Counted from the stretch's first letter, positions 5,640 through 14,101 are shown. The stretch is 64,000 bases of DNA from Halomonas sp. UBA3074 (GCF_002366715.1 NZ_DFBS01000004.1:1-64000); one strand, 5' to 3'. The notes: generated by a model not told the origin, from the letters alone. Program-made: numbers and translations.

Positions 5640-8306
5640 GTGAATACATCGCTGCGCCAGGACATTGTTGCGCGCTTAATCAGCGATTTTGAAGCGATTG
5701 AGCGCGGCCCCTACCTGCAACGGATCCGCTGCCCGGAGTGCGGTAAGCGCGAAGCGTATATCAACGCGGATGCGCCGTGGATGCTGAAGTGCGGACGGGA
5801 AAACAACTGTGGCGCACAAGTCCACGTCAAAGCGCTGTTCCCGGATCTGTTCCGTTCCTGGAGCGAGCGCTACAGCACCCAGGTGGGCGAAAAGCCCACC
5901 TCTCAAACACCCGTGGCCGATGGCTACCTGCGCGATGGCCGCGGCTTCGAGCTTGCCCGCATTCAAGGCTGGTACACCCAGGAGAGTTACTGGAAACCAG
6001 AGATCGGTGGTACCGCCACCGTGCGCTTCGCCCTGCCCGGCGGCGCTTATTGGGAGCGCCTGCTGGATAACCCGGAGCGCTTCGGCAAGCAAAAAGCCAA
6101 TTTCGTTGGCCGCTATAAGGGGCAGTGGTGGTGCCCACCTGCACTCACCGCGGCGGATCTGGTCGCCGCCGGTGAAGTGTGGATTGTAGAAGGCATCTTC
6201 GATGCGATTGCCCTCTACCACCACGGCATCGCCGCCGTTTCCGCCATGAGCTGCGGCAACTACCCGGATGAAGCCCTAAACGCCCTTTCGGATGCCGCCC
6301 ACCAATCCGGTACCAGCCGCCCCACTCTGGTGTGGGCGCTGGATAACAACCGCGCTGGCCACAACGCCATTCACAAGCATGTACGGCGCGCCCGTGCCGC
6401 AGGCTGGGATTGCGAAGTAGCACAGATTCCCAACGGTGGCCACGATTGGAACGATGCCCACCAGCGCGGCGAGCTTTCTGATAAGCACCTGGACACCTAC
6501 CGCTACCACGGCGACTTGTTATTGGCCCCCACGGCCATGGCCAAGGCGCTATTGATTTACAAGCGCCGCGAACAGCGGGAGTTCTGGTTCGAGTTCAAAC
6601 GCCAGCTCTGGTGGTGGAAGCTGGATATGGATGCCTTCGATCGCGCCCTGCGCGCCGATGGGCTGGACGGTGAAGACCAGCGGCAGATCGACCCTGCCTT
6701 GCGTGACGCGGCCCTGGAGCAATCCGGCAGCGTGAAGCGGATCTGCACCTGTTACCCCACGGCGCTCTATTACCAAGCTAACGCGGTGACGGATGAGAGC
6801 TGGTACTACTACCGCGTGGAGTTTCCCGACGGCCGCCCTCCGATCAAGAACACCTTTAGCGGTGGCCAACTGGCGTCCGCCTCTGAGTACAAGAAGCGCC
6901 TGCTGGGCGTGGCCCCTGGTGCGGTATGGACAGGTACCAGCCAGCAGCTGGATAGCCTGCTGCAGGATCAGATCGGCAACATCAAAACCGTCGAAACCAT
7001 CGACTTCATCGGCTACAGCAAGGAGCACGGCGCCTATGTATTCGGCGATCTTGCCGTAGCCGGTGGCAAGGTGGTGCCGATCAACAGCGAGGATTTTTTC
7101 GAGCTCGGCCCCCGCCGCCAACTGAAAACTCTCAGCCAATCCGTTGCGCTGCACATCAACCCTGAACGCAAGGCGTTCAACACCGAGTGGACACAGCAGC
7201 TGCTCGGCGCGTTCGGTACCCGCGGCGTTATCGCCCTGGGCTACTGGCTGGGCAGCCTGCTGGCCGAGCAGATCCGCGCCGAGATGGGCAGCTTTCCGTT
7301 TCTGGAGATTGTGGGTGAAGCCGGTGCCGGTAAATCCACGCTAATCGAGTTTCTGTGGAAGCTCTGCGGCCGCCGCGACTATGAAGGCTTCGACCCCAGC
7401 AAGGCCACCATGCCGGCACGCTCGCGCAACTTCGCCCAGGTGAGCAACCTGCCGGTGGTGCTGATCGAATCCGACCGCGAGCAGGAAGGCGGCGCCAAAC
7501 AGAAGCAGTTCGATTGGGATGAGCTCAAGACTGCCTTTAACGGCCGCTCGATCCGCGCCCGCGGCGTGAAGAACAGCGGCAACGACACCTACGAACCGCC
7601 CTTCCGCGGCAGCATCGTGATCAGCCAGAACGCCCCGGTTCAGGCAGGCGAAGCCATCCAGACCCGTATCTGCCACCTGCACTTCACCCGCGAAGGCCAG
7701 AGCAAACAGACCAAGGCACTGGCCGAGGCATTAGAGCGCAGCGAGATCGAGCACGTTAGCCAGTTCGCTCTGGCGGTGGCTCAGCGGGAGGCCGCGCTAC
7801 TGGCATTGATCACTAAGCGCGCCCGCCACTATGCCGACCAATTGGCAGATGACCCGGATATCAAAGTGCTGCGCATCGCCAAGTGCCACGGCCAGTTGAT
7901 GGCCCTGGTGGAGTGCCTGGGGCCGGAAGGCTTGGATCTCTTCGACCAGCAAACCCTGGATATCGCCCTGGGCCACATAAAGCAGATGGCCCGGGAGCGT
8001 CAGCAATCCATCAACGCCGACCACCCACTGGTCGCCGAATTCTGGGAAGCCTTCGACTATATCGAGGGCCTACGCGACGAGCCCATGCTGAACCACTACG
8101 GCAAGGGCAGCGACCTGATCGCTATCAATCTCAAAGACTTCGAGCGCACCTGCGCCGAATACAAGCTGCGCACCCCAGAGGTGCGCGAGCTGAAGCGTTA
8201 CCTGAAGAGCAGCAAGACCCGCAAGTTTATCGATTCCAACCGCACCGTGAACTCTCGCGTCCGCCTCAACGGCGGCAGCGTGAAGTGCTGGGTGTTTCAA
8301 GCATGA
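5640..8306 (+). CDS. Toprim primase / P-loop helicase replication protein
   Basis: This 888-residue protein starts at a GTG with AAGGAGG five bases upstream. The N-terminal CHC2-like zinc finger has C31, C34, C51 and C57. A Toprim primase domain follows at about 175-250, with VWIVEGIFDA providing the Glu and WALDNNRAG the Asp motif. The C-terminal DUF927-like ATPase/helicase region has Walker A GEAGAGKST at 559-567 and VVLIESD as a likely Walker B strand. Such fused primase-helicases initiate replication of P4-like satellites and many integrative elements, comparable in role to P4 alpha. It is the main replication gene of the element and gives it the capacity for autonomous replication. Confidence 0.88.
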   Translation: MNTSLRQDIVARLISDFEAIERGPYLQRIRCPECGKREAYINADAPWMLKCGRENNCGAQVHVKALFPDLFRSWSERYSTQVGEKPTSQTPVADGYLRDGRGFELARIQGWYTQESYWKPEIGGTATVRFALPGGAYWERLLDNPERFGKQKANFVGRYKGQWWCPPALTAADLVAAGEVWIVEGIFDAIALYHHGIAAVSAMSCGNYPDEALNALSDAAHQSGTSRPTLVWALDNNRAGHNAIHKHVRRARAAGWDCEVAQIPNGGHDWNDAHQRGELSDKHLDTYRYHGDLLLAPTAMAKALLIYKRREQREFWFEFKRQLWWWKLDMDAFDRALRADGLDGEDQRQIDPALRDAALEQSGSVKRICTCYPTALYYQANAVTDESWYYYRVEFPDGRPPIKNTFSGGQLASASEYKKRLLGVAPGAVWTGTSQQLDSLLQDQIGNIKTVETIDFIGYSKEHGAYVFGDLAVAGGKVVPINSEDFFELGPRRQLKTLSQSVALHINPERKAFNTEWTQQLLGAFGTRGVIALGYWLGSLLAEQIRAEMGSFPFLEIVGEAGAGKSTLIEFLWKLCGRRDYEGFDPSKATMPARSRNFAQVSNLPVVLIESDREQEGGAKQKQFDWDELKTAFNGRSIRARGVKNSGNDTYEPPFRGSIVISQNAPVQAGEAIQTRICHLHFTREGQSKQTKALAEALERSEIEHVSQFALAVAQREAALLALITKRARHYADQLADDPDIKVLRIAKCHGQLMALVECLGPEGLDLFDQQTLDIALGHIKQMARERQQSINADHPLVAEFWEAFDYIEGLRDEPMLNHYGKGSDLIAINLKDFERTCAEYKLRTPEVRELKRYLKSSKTRKFIDSNRTVNSRVRLNGGSVKCWVFQA

Positions 8307-8317
8307 AGGAGCCCGTG

Positions 8318-8716
8318 ATGACCACTAAAAACGCAATGCCACTGGTGACCCAGCGCCTACGCGAACGCAACCGCCAGTCACTGGAGGCAATGCTCGCCGA
8401 CGAGGCCAACGCCGCCTATTACCGAGACCAGATTGCCGAACATGGCTTGGCCGCCCTTAAACGCCTGGCAAAGGTGGCCAAGGGTAACAGCCACCAGCCG
8501 CAGCACTGCCGCCGCGTACTGCTGGCCGTTTACAACAGCTACGCCTGGTCACTGAACCTGACCAGCCTGCGGGTGCTAGATGACGACCTACGCCGCGCCG
8601 CCCTGGCGGTGATCGAGTGGTCAGCCGTCAGCGATCGCGAGTTGCACGAATACCTACCGAATGGCCACCAGCTAATGCAGCGCTTTGCTGCCATTGAAAA
8701 GCAAGAGGAGCAGTAA
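8318..8716 (+). CDS. Conserved phage-type hypothetical protein
   Basis: The product is 132 residues from the ATG at 8318, which has AAGGAG six bases upstream; an ATG at 8303 overlapping the primase stop is the alternative. It is a helical protein with a C-terminal block, VLLAVYNSYAWSLNLTSLRV followed by DDLRRAALAVIEW, that I recall from phage and element proteins of unknown function. It lies directly after the primase and probably assists replication or operon control, but nothing in the sequence shows a specific activity. Confidence 0.6.
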   Translation: MTTKNAMPLVTQRLRERNRQSLEAMLADEANAAYYRDQIAEHGLAALKRLAKVAKGNSHQPQHCRRVLLAVYNSYAWSLNLTSLRVLDDDLRRAALAVIEWSAVSDRELHEYLPNGHQLMQRFAAIEKQEEQ

Positions 8717-8718
8717 CC

Positions 8719-8934
8719 ATGGCAGACAACGCCGACATCGCCACCGAGCTTATGGAACGCCGCATGGAGGCCGCCTTGAGCAACCGGCTTTCTCTCTACA
8801 TTCCTAACCCAGACCCGGAGTGCGAAGACTGCGGCCACGAGATCCCCCAAGCCCGCCGTGACGCCCTGCCCTGGGCAACAACGTGCATCGAGTGCCAGGG
8901 GATTCGTGAACAACAGAGGCGGCATGTGCGCTGA
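8719..8934 (+). CDS. TraR/DksA-type C4 zinc-finger protein
   Basis: The 71-residue protein has an N-terminal helix (ADIATELMERRMEAALSNRL) and a C-terminal four-Cys finger C-x2-C ... C-x2-C (ECEDCGHEIPQARR ... TTCIECQ). This is the DksA/TraR pattern found in many phages and plasmids. The family binds RNA polymerase through the secondary channel and alters promoter choice without ppGpp. The gene is in the replication operon, two bases after the preceding gene, and overlaps the next by 11 bases. Confidence 0.8.
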   Translation: MADNADIATELMERRMEAALSNRLSLYIPNPDPECEDCGHEIPQARRDALPWATTCIECQGIREQQRRHVR

Positions 8935-9214
8935 ACAACTCAAGGGCGGGAAGCTTGCCCGGCAAGCGGCAATGCTCTGCCAGGATAGCGCCTTTCGGCT
9001 CTATCTGGACCGCCGTCGGCGCGCCAAACACGGCATGACCGAGTTCCAGTTACCCGACGGCACCCACAACGAAGAAGACGCCCGCGACGGGCTCTGCGCC
9101 GCTTGCGATATCCAAAGCCGGGCCGAGTTAGATCACAACCCAACCGCAGCGGCCACATTCCGCCGCATTCGCCAACGCTTTCTGAAGTGGAAGCAGCAAG
9201 GGAGGCAACAATGA
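8924..9214 (+). CDS. Small phage-type hypothetical protein
   Basis: The product is 96 residues from the ATG at 8924, overlapping the zinc-finger gene by 11 bases with AGAGGCGG upstream. It is basic (YLDRRRRAKHG) and has a Cys pair in GLCAACDI and a short acidic block. The stop overlaps the next start (ATGA). I do not recognise the family. The tight packing marks it as a genuine operon member. Confidence 0.6.
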   Translation: MCAEQLKGGKLARQAAMLCQDSAFRLYLDRRRRAKHGMTEFQLPDGTHNEEDARDGLCAACDIQSRAELDHNPTAAATFRRIRQRFLKWKQQGRQQ

Positions 9215-9468
9215 ACACTTACTTTGGCTTACTCGCAGAATTCGACGGCCGCGCAGAGCTACCGCTAGAGGAAGTCGCCCCACGCTTCTTCGGCATCAGC
9301 CCCCGCACCGCCGCTTTCCGCGCTGGTGCCCAGGCTCTACCGGTGCCCGCCTACCGCGCAGGGGATTCGCAAAAAAGCCCCTGGCTCATCAGTGCGATCG
9401 ACCTGGCGCAGTACATTGACCAGAAGCGGGCTGAGGCGAGGGAGCAATGGAAGATAATGAATGAATAA
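9211..9468 (+). CDS. PrtN-family (pyocin activator-like) DNA-binding protein
   Basis: The 85-residue product starts MNTYFGLLAEFDGRAELPLE and continues VAPRFFGISPRTAAFRAG, ALPVPAYRAG and SQKSPWLI. This matches the conserved layout of PrtN, the activator of pyocin genes in Pseudomonas. AAGGGAGG precedes the start. In integrative elements, proteins of this family often lie next to the integrase, where an AlpA/Xis-like role in excision is possible. Here it is the last gene of the operon, with no pyocin or tail genes in sight, which favours that alternative. The family call is firm; the function here is inference. Confidence 0.82.
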   Translation: MNTYFGLLAEFDGRAELPLEEVAPRFFGISPRTAAFRAGAQALPVPAYRAGDSQKSPWLISAIDLAQYIDQKRAEAREQWKIMNE

Positions 9469-9503
9469 GCCATACTGAAAAGCTGTAATTTTAAGAGAGG
9501 TTT

Positions 9504-10004
9504 ATGATGATCGGTAATGAGCATGCGCTAACATACCTCAAAGAGCGTTATGTAGATGAACGACAAATGCTCAAAGACGTTGAAGATAAAGCAATAAAGC
9601 TTACATCGCTCCTATCTTTATTGATTGCCGCATTAAGTACAGTTCTAAAACTTAACAGCCAGCCTTTCACGTCCCCAACTGACCGTGTCGACTGGGCTCT
9701 TATCGTATTAGCCGTTTATTTATTCATTTATTTATTTTGTAGTTTGTTAAACGCAATGTTAGCAATAAAGATAGGATATTTCCCCATAGTACCGAACAAC
9801 AGAATAGCCTTGGAATATATCAAAGAAGTTGAAAAATATGATTGCGAAGAATATATTTCACGATGCTATATTGATGTGATCGAGATCCTCAAAACTGAAA
9901 CTGAAAGCAAAGTAAAATCACTACATTACTGTTACAGTGATCTAGTAACTAGTGCATTTCTAGCATGTATTTTTTTCGTCACTTTTTATCTCTCGAAGCT
10001 ATAG
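9504..10004 (+). CDS. Three-TM membrane protein, accessory gene of the element
   Basis: The 166-residue product has an N-terminal amphipathic helix (LKERYVDERQMLKDVEDKA), a TM helix at about 32-48, a TM at about 63-88, a roughly 55-residue cytosolic segment with several Tyr/Cys, and a C-terminal TM at about 148-164. The gene is AT-rich and unlike the operon before it. It sits between the PrtN-like gene and the integrase, where satellites commonly carry accessory or defence cargo. The N-terminal pattern of a charged helix leading into a hydrophobic pair resembles membrane effectors of nucleotide-signalling defence systems, but no cyclase partner is adjacent. The start may be the second ATG at 9507. 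Confidence 0.6.
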   Translation: MMIGNEHALTYLKERYVDERQMLKDVEDKAIKLTSLLSLLIAALSTVLKLNSQPFTSPTDRVDWALIVLAVYLFIYLFCSLLNAMLAIKIGYFPIVPNNRIALEYIKEVEKYDCEEYISRCYIDVIEILKTETESKVKSLHYCYSDLVTSAFLACIFFVTFYLSKL

Positions 10005-10155
10005 CACCTCTTAAATAAAACCTCACTAATATCAACACATCTAATTACCAAGTAGGTTAATTACGAGAACCTGCGACATTCGACTCTGAGCATCAATAGG
10101 GTTCTGATGCATAATACAACTTCTAAAATAAGAAAAAAATTAGTTGTCATAACTG

Positions 10156-11211
10156 CTAACGAAGCTGCAAAGTCTCAGGCCGCAAATGGGTATACCGCTT
10201 CAAAACATCCCAGCTCTCGTGGAGCGTGAACTGCTGCACCTCCACGATCTCATAGCCTGCCTCAAACAGTCGCGAGGTAGCTTCATGGCGTAGATCATGA
10301 AAGCGTAGATCCTCAATCCCTTTGGATTCTGTAGCTGCTCTCCATCGAGTGCCAATCGATTTCGCCCAATAGGGGAAGATCCGCGGCTCATCTTTTTTAC
10401 GCGGCTGTCGCTGAATGATGGCCATCGCCTCATGGGTGAGCTTAAAGCGCTTATGGTTGCCCCACTTCTGACGTGGATGCTTGGCATCGCGTACCCAGCA
10501 GGTCATTGCCTCTGTATCCAGATCGTCCCAAGTGAGCCGGGTAATCTCTTCCTGCCGGCGCGCTGACGCGATCGCAAAATCCATGATGTCTTCCATGGGT
10601 ATAAGCGCACTCGGCCGGATCTTCTGGGAGCGAACGAAGTAAGCGCGTAGTCGCTCAATTTCATCGGTTGTCGGCCGCCGATCTCGCGACGCAGGCCTGC
10701 TAATCAGACCTTTGCTGCGGAGCAGGAGCTTAGCTGACTCAAATTCATTCAAATCCACTGGCATCCGCCAGGCTGCCACGGCCGTTTTTAAGATAATTCC
10801 CAACCAGGTGATGTCCTGCGACGTCGTAGACGGTTTTACACCGCTTCGTCTACGCATCTGAGCATGGTCAATAATCTGCTCACTACTGAGCTCAGTGATT
10901 TTGACGCGAGCGATCGGGAAGCGCCGAAGCTGCTCAATGGTGGCACGCTTGCTGCGACCTGCCCCATCGGCAAACTCATGAAGGTAACGTTCAATCGCAT
11001 CGTGTAAAGTAACGCCTTTCCATTTCGCAGTCAGCACACCACCCGGTGTGGCCAACTCCAGCTCACGGCGCTTTGCCCACTCTTCTGCCATTGCCTTTCT
11101 AGGGAATGTTTTTGTTTCAGAGTGGTCTGGTTGACCACGGCGAGCAATGCGAATTTGCACCATATATGAGAAACTGCCGTCCTTTTTACGGCGCTTGCGA
11201 ATCGTTGCCAT
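10156..11211 (-). CDS. Tyrosine-type site-specific integrase
   Basis: This is a 351-residue recombinase with a basic N-terminal arm-binding region (ATIRKRRKKDGS), a core-binding helical domain at about 65-150, and a C-terminal catalytic domain. The catalytic Arg is in ASARRQEEITRL, H-x2-R in HDLRHEATSRL, and the Tyr in LKRYTHL. It reads away from dusA with its start about 100 bases from the dusA start, the layout of dusA-targeting integrases. It would recombine an attachment site in the 5' end of dusA. The promoter region carries three GTACCAA repeats. Confidence 0.92.
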   Translation of the reverse strand: MATIRKRRKKDGSFSYMVQIRIARRGQPDHSETKTFPRKAMAEEWAKRRELELATPGGVLTAKWKGVTLHDAIERYLHEFADGAGRSKRATIEQLRRFPIARVKITELSSEQIIDHAQMRRRSGVKPSTTSQDITWLGIILKTAVAAWRMPVDLNEFESAKLLLRSKGLISRPASRDRRPTTDEIERLRAYFVRSQKIRPSALIPMEDIMDFAIASARRQEEITRLTWDDLDTEAMTCWVRDAKHPRQKWGNHKRFKLTHEAMAIIQRQPRKKDEPRIFPYWAKSIGTRWRAATESKGIEDLRFHDLRHEATSRLFEAGYEIVEVQQFTLHESWDVLKRYTHLRPETLQLR

Positions 11212-11226
11212 ACTTGCCTCTCAGAT

Positions 11227-11267
11227 GTACCAAATCAAAAGCGGCTCACGTACCAAATATGTACCAA
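11227..11267. repeat. Three GTACCAA direct repeats, likely integrase arm sites
   Basis: GTACCAA occurs at 11227-11233, 11250-11256 and 11261-11267. The start-to-start distances are 23 and 11 bases, about two and one helical turns. They lie between the integrase start and dusA, where arm-type integrase sites are expected. Confidence 0.5.
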
Positions 11268-11312
11268 CGAACCATGTAAAACGCCGCTCAACCACTGTAA
11301 ATATGAACAGTT

Positions 11313-12350
11313 ATGAATGATACCACAACCACGCCAACCCGCATGAAGTCTGGCATTGCCCGCCCGGAGCTGGATAGAACTTTCTCCGTCGCGCCCATGA
11401 TGGATTGGACTACGAGAGACTACAGAGCGTTCGCACGCACCTTAACCAAGCGGACGCTGCTGTATACCGAGATGGTTACGACCGGTGCGATTTTGCACGG
11501 GACCCCCCGTGAGCGCTTTTTGGGCTATAACGAGGTGGAGCATCCGCTGGCGCTGCAGTTGGGCGGTAGCGATGCCGGTGAACTGGCGGAGTGCGCGGCG
11601 ATTGCCGAGGCGTGGGGCTATGACGAGGTAAACCTGAACGTGGGTTGCCCGAGCGACCGCGTGCAGAACAATATGATTGGCGCGTGCTTGATGGGTTACC
11701 CCGAAAAGGTAGCTGATGCCGTGCGGGCGATGCAGGCTGTGGTATCTATTCCGGTCACGGTGAAGTGCCGTATTGGCATTGATGATCAGGATGAAGACGC
11801 TGACCTTGAGCGGTTTATCGCTATCGTTGCTGACGCAGGCTGCGAGGTATTTACCGTGCACGCCCGTAAGGCGTGGCTGCAGGGTTTGTCGCCCAAGCAG
11901 AACCGCGATGTGCCGCCGCTAAATTACCCCCGCGTTCACCGTTTAAAGCAGAGCCGGCCCGAGCTACATATCGGCATTAACGGCGGCATTAAAACGCTTG
12001 ATGAGTGTCGGGAACAGCTTACCCATGTGGATAGCGTGATGGTGGGGCGTGAGGCGTATCAAAACCCTTGGCTGCTGGCAGGCGTGGATGAGCAGCTGTT
12101 TGGTGAGCAAGGCCCCGCAGCGAGCCGCTTGGATGCTGCGAAGGCTTTTAGGCCGTATATGCAGCAGCGCTTGGATGAAGGCGCGAAGCTGAACCACATT
12201 ACCCGTCATTTGCTGGGCCTGTTCCAGGGTTGCCCCGGCGGCCGGCGTTTTCGGCGCCATTTGTCGGAACACGCCCATAAAGAAGGCGCAGGATTGCGCC
12301 TATTTGATGACGCGCTTAGCTTGGTGAACGAACCCGAGTGCGTTGCATAA
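11313..12350 (+). CDS. dusA: tRNA-dihydrouridine(20/20a) synthase DusA
   Basis: The 345-residue FMN enzyme reduces uridine 20/20a in the tRNA D-loop. The TIM-barrel N-terminus RTFSVAPMMDWTTRDYR, the NVGCPSDRVQ motif carrying the catalytic Cys, and KCRIGIDD are all characteristic of DusA rather than DusB/C. About ten residues (MNDTTTTPTR) precede a second Met at residue 11, so the N-terminus may have been shaped by insertion of the element. The promoter, ribosome site and possibly the first codons now come from the element. No strong ribosome site is seen at 11313. Confidence 0.95.
   Translation: MNDTTTTPTRMKSGIARPELDRTFSVAPMMDWTTRDYRAFARTLTKRTLLYTEMVTTGAILHGTPRERFLGYNEVEHPLALQLGGSDAGELAECAAIAEAWGYDEVNLNVGCPSDRVQNNMIGACLMGYPEKVADAVRAMQAVVSIPVTVKCRIGIDDQDEDADLERFIAIVADAGCEVFTVHARKAWLQGLSPKQNRDVPPLNYPRVHRLKQSRPELHIGINGGIKTLDECREQLTHVDSVMVGREAYQNPWLLAGVDEQLFGEQGPAASRLDAAKAFRPYMQQRLDEGAKLNHITRHLLGLFQGCPGGRRFRRHLSEHAHKEGAGLRLFDDALSLVNEPECVA
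11380..11415 (+). other. Probable attR region in the 5' end of dusA
   Basis: Elements of this type recombine within the conserved 5' codons of dusA, around the sequence encoding SVAPMMDWT. Here that sequence is TCGCGCCCATGATGGATTGG and its flanks. The partner attL should carry a copy of it, but none occurs elsewhere in the window, so the left end lies upstream of position 1. The exact crossover cannot be read from one end. Confidence 0.45.
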
Positions 12351-12374
12351 GTTCGTTGTATAAGTGCGTCGTAT

Positions 12375-12404
12375 AAAAAAACCCGCTACGCAAGCGTAGC
12401 GGGT
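12375..12404. terminator. Bidirectional rho-independent terminator between dusA and catalase
   Basis: ACCCGCTACG (12381-12390), loop CAAG, CGTAGCGGGT (12395-12404) form a perfect 10-bp stem. The A-run before it gives a U-tract on the minus strand, so it best serves the catalase gene; it also follows dusA. Confidence 0.8.
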
Positions 12405-12429
12405 TCGTCTTCCTAGTCGCGTAGGCTTA

Positions 12430-13899
12430 CTAACCGTTTTCGCGGCGGTTCGCCATTACGCCCTGCTCGACACGCTCGCCAATCGTTTGGTCGACGTTTT
12501 TCCAGTACTCAAATACGCGTGATAGCACTGGCTCTTCAACACCGTCGGACACGTGGCCCACAATGTTGTTGACCAAGCGGTCGCGGGCAGCGTCATCCAT
12601 TACCTTATTGACCAGGTCATTGGCTTGGTTGAAATCGCCATCGCCCGAGCGTAGCGTGTAGGCAGCGCGAACCAGCTCGCCGTCCGTCTCCCATACCGCA
12701 TCTTCCGGGTACTTTGCCGGGTTGGCGTGCGCGCCCCCTTTGCTATTGGGTGCGTACACCGGGTCGGTGGAGTGGTTTATACGCATCTGACCACCCTGGC
12801 TGTAGCTGTTCACCGGGGTCTTAGGCGCGTTAACGGGGATGTGTTGGTAGTTCACCCCTAAACGCGCGCGGTGCGCATCAGCGTAGGAAATGACCCGCGC
12901 CAACAGCATTTTATCCGGCGAGAAACCGGTGCCCGGTACCGAGTTGCTGGGCTGAAACGCGGCCTGTTCGATTTGGCTATGAAAATCGACGGGGTTGCGA
13001 TCCAATGTCATCTTACCCACTTCATGCAGCGGGTAGTCGGCGTGCGGCCATACCTTGGTCAAATCGAAGGGGTTGATGTGATAGGTCTTGGCATCTTCGA
13101 ACGGCATGATCTGAACTTTTAGTGTCCAGGTGGGGTGATCGCCGCGTTTGATGGCATCGAACAGGTCGCGGCGATGGTAGTCGGCATCCGCGCCCGCCAT
13201 CTTGTCGGCCTGCTCCTGGGTCATGCACTTAATGCCCTGGTCCGTTTTGAAGTGGTACTTCACCCAGAAACGCTCGCCTTCAGCGTTCACCCACATATAA
13301 GTGTGGCTGGAATAGCCGTTCATGTGGCGCCAGCTGGCGGGAATACCCCGATCGCCCATTAGCCAGGTTACCTGGTGGGCAGATTGCGGCGAAAGCGTCC
13401 AGAAGTCCCACTGCATATCATGATCACGCAAGCCGTTATCCGCTCGACGCTTTTGTGAGTGAATAAAGTGCTGGAATTTGAGCGGATCGCGCACGAAGAA
13501 CACGGGGGTATTGTTACCCACCATGTCGAAGTTGCCCTCTTCGGTGTAGAACTTCAGCGAGAAGCCACGCGGGTCGCGCCAAGTGTCCGGGCTACCCGAC
13601 TCACCTGCCACCGTCGAAAAGCGCGCCAACATCTCGGTTTTTTTACCCGGCTGGAGGAAATCCGCCTTGGTGTATTGGCTAACGTCGTGTGTTACCTCGA
13701 AGTGACCAAAGGCGCCGCTGCCTTTTGCATGGGGCTGACGATCCGGAATCATTTCCCGGTTAAAGGCCGCCATCTGCTCCATCAAGTAGTGATCATGTAG
13801 AACGATCGGCCCATCGGGGCCTACTGAAAGGGAGTGCTCATCACTGGTGACCGGTATGCCCGCATCCGTTGTAGTGTGTTTCGTATTATCGCTCGTCAT
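12430..13899 (-). CDS. Monofunctional heme catalase (small-subunit type)
   Basis: The 489-residue enzyme breaks down hydrogen peroxide. The active-site His is H57 in PHAKGSGAFG, the distal Asn lies in NFDMVGNNTPVFF, and the proximal heme-ligand Tyr is in ISYADAHRARLG. The length fits small-subunit catalases; there is no C-terminal flavodoxin-like domain. GGAGG lies upstream of the ATG. The gene stands alone with its own terminator. No OxyR site could be recognised with confidence in the upstream gap. Confidence 0.95.
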   Translation of the reverse strand: MTSDNTKHTTTDAGIPVTSDEHSLSVGPDGPIVLHDHYLMEQMAAFNREMIPDRQPHAKGSGAFGHFEVTHDVSQYTKADFLQPGKKTEMLARFSTVAGESGSPDTWRDPRGFSLKFYTEEGNFDMVGNNTPVFFVRDPLKFQHFIHSQKRRADNGLRDHDMQWDFWTLSPQSAHQVTWLMGDRGIPASWRHMNGYSSHTYMWVNAEGERFWVKYHFKTDQGIKCMTQEQADKMAGADADYHRRDLFDAIKRGDHPTWTLKVQIMPFEDAKTYHINPFDLTKVWPHADYPLHEVGKMTLDRNPVDFHSQIEQAAFQPSNSVPGTGFSPDKMLLARVISYADAHRARLGVNYQHIPVNAPKTPVNSYSQGGQMRINHSTDPVYAPNSKGGAHANPAKYPEDAVWETDGELVRAAYTLRSGDGDFNQANDLVNKVMDDAARDRLVNNIVGHVSDGVEEPVLSRVFEYWKNVDQTIGERVEQGVMANRRENG

Positions 13900-14101
13900 C
13901 GCTTTTCCTCCATGTCACGGTAGACGTGGCGTGTTGCCGCCACTCGTTCTAGTACGATGAAAGCTTGGCTGTTTATCTTTTGTTATCATTTTAGTAGCCG
14001 CTTACAAAGCCCATCATAGTTATAGTCAACTAGGCGTTAACTTGCCATTCGTGAAGGCTATCGATTCCCTATCGAACCGATAGTTTTTAATTATGGGCGG
14101 G
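13900..14101. other. Intergenic region upstream of catalase
   Basis: About 200 bases hold the catalase ribosome site (GGAGG near 13908) and AT-rich sequence that probably contains its promoter. I see no gene, repeat or hairpin I can support. Confidence 0.5.

Noticed and set aside
5676..7682. Several long minus-strand frames opposite the primase gene
   Set aside because: The plus-strand frame has clear zinc-finger, Toprim and Walker motifs; the antisense frames show none and overlap each other.
7883..8716. 277-residue plus frame overlapping the end of the primase gene
   Set aside because: Only its last 132 residues, after the primase stop, have a ribosome site and normal composition; the first part is a shadow of the primase.
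1..11312. Search for a copy of the dusA 5' end (attL) inside the window
   Set aside because: No second copy of the GTCGCGCCCATGATGG sequence was seen; the left end must lie outside, so no attL is reported.
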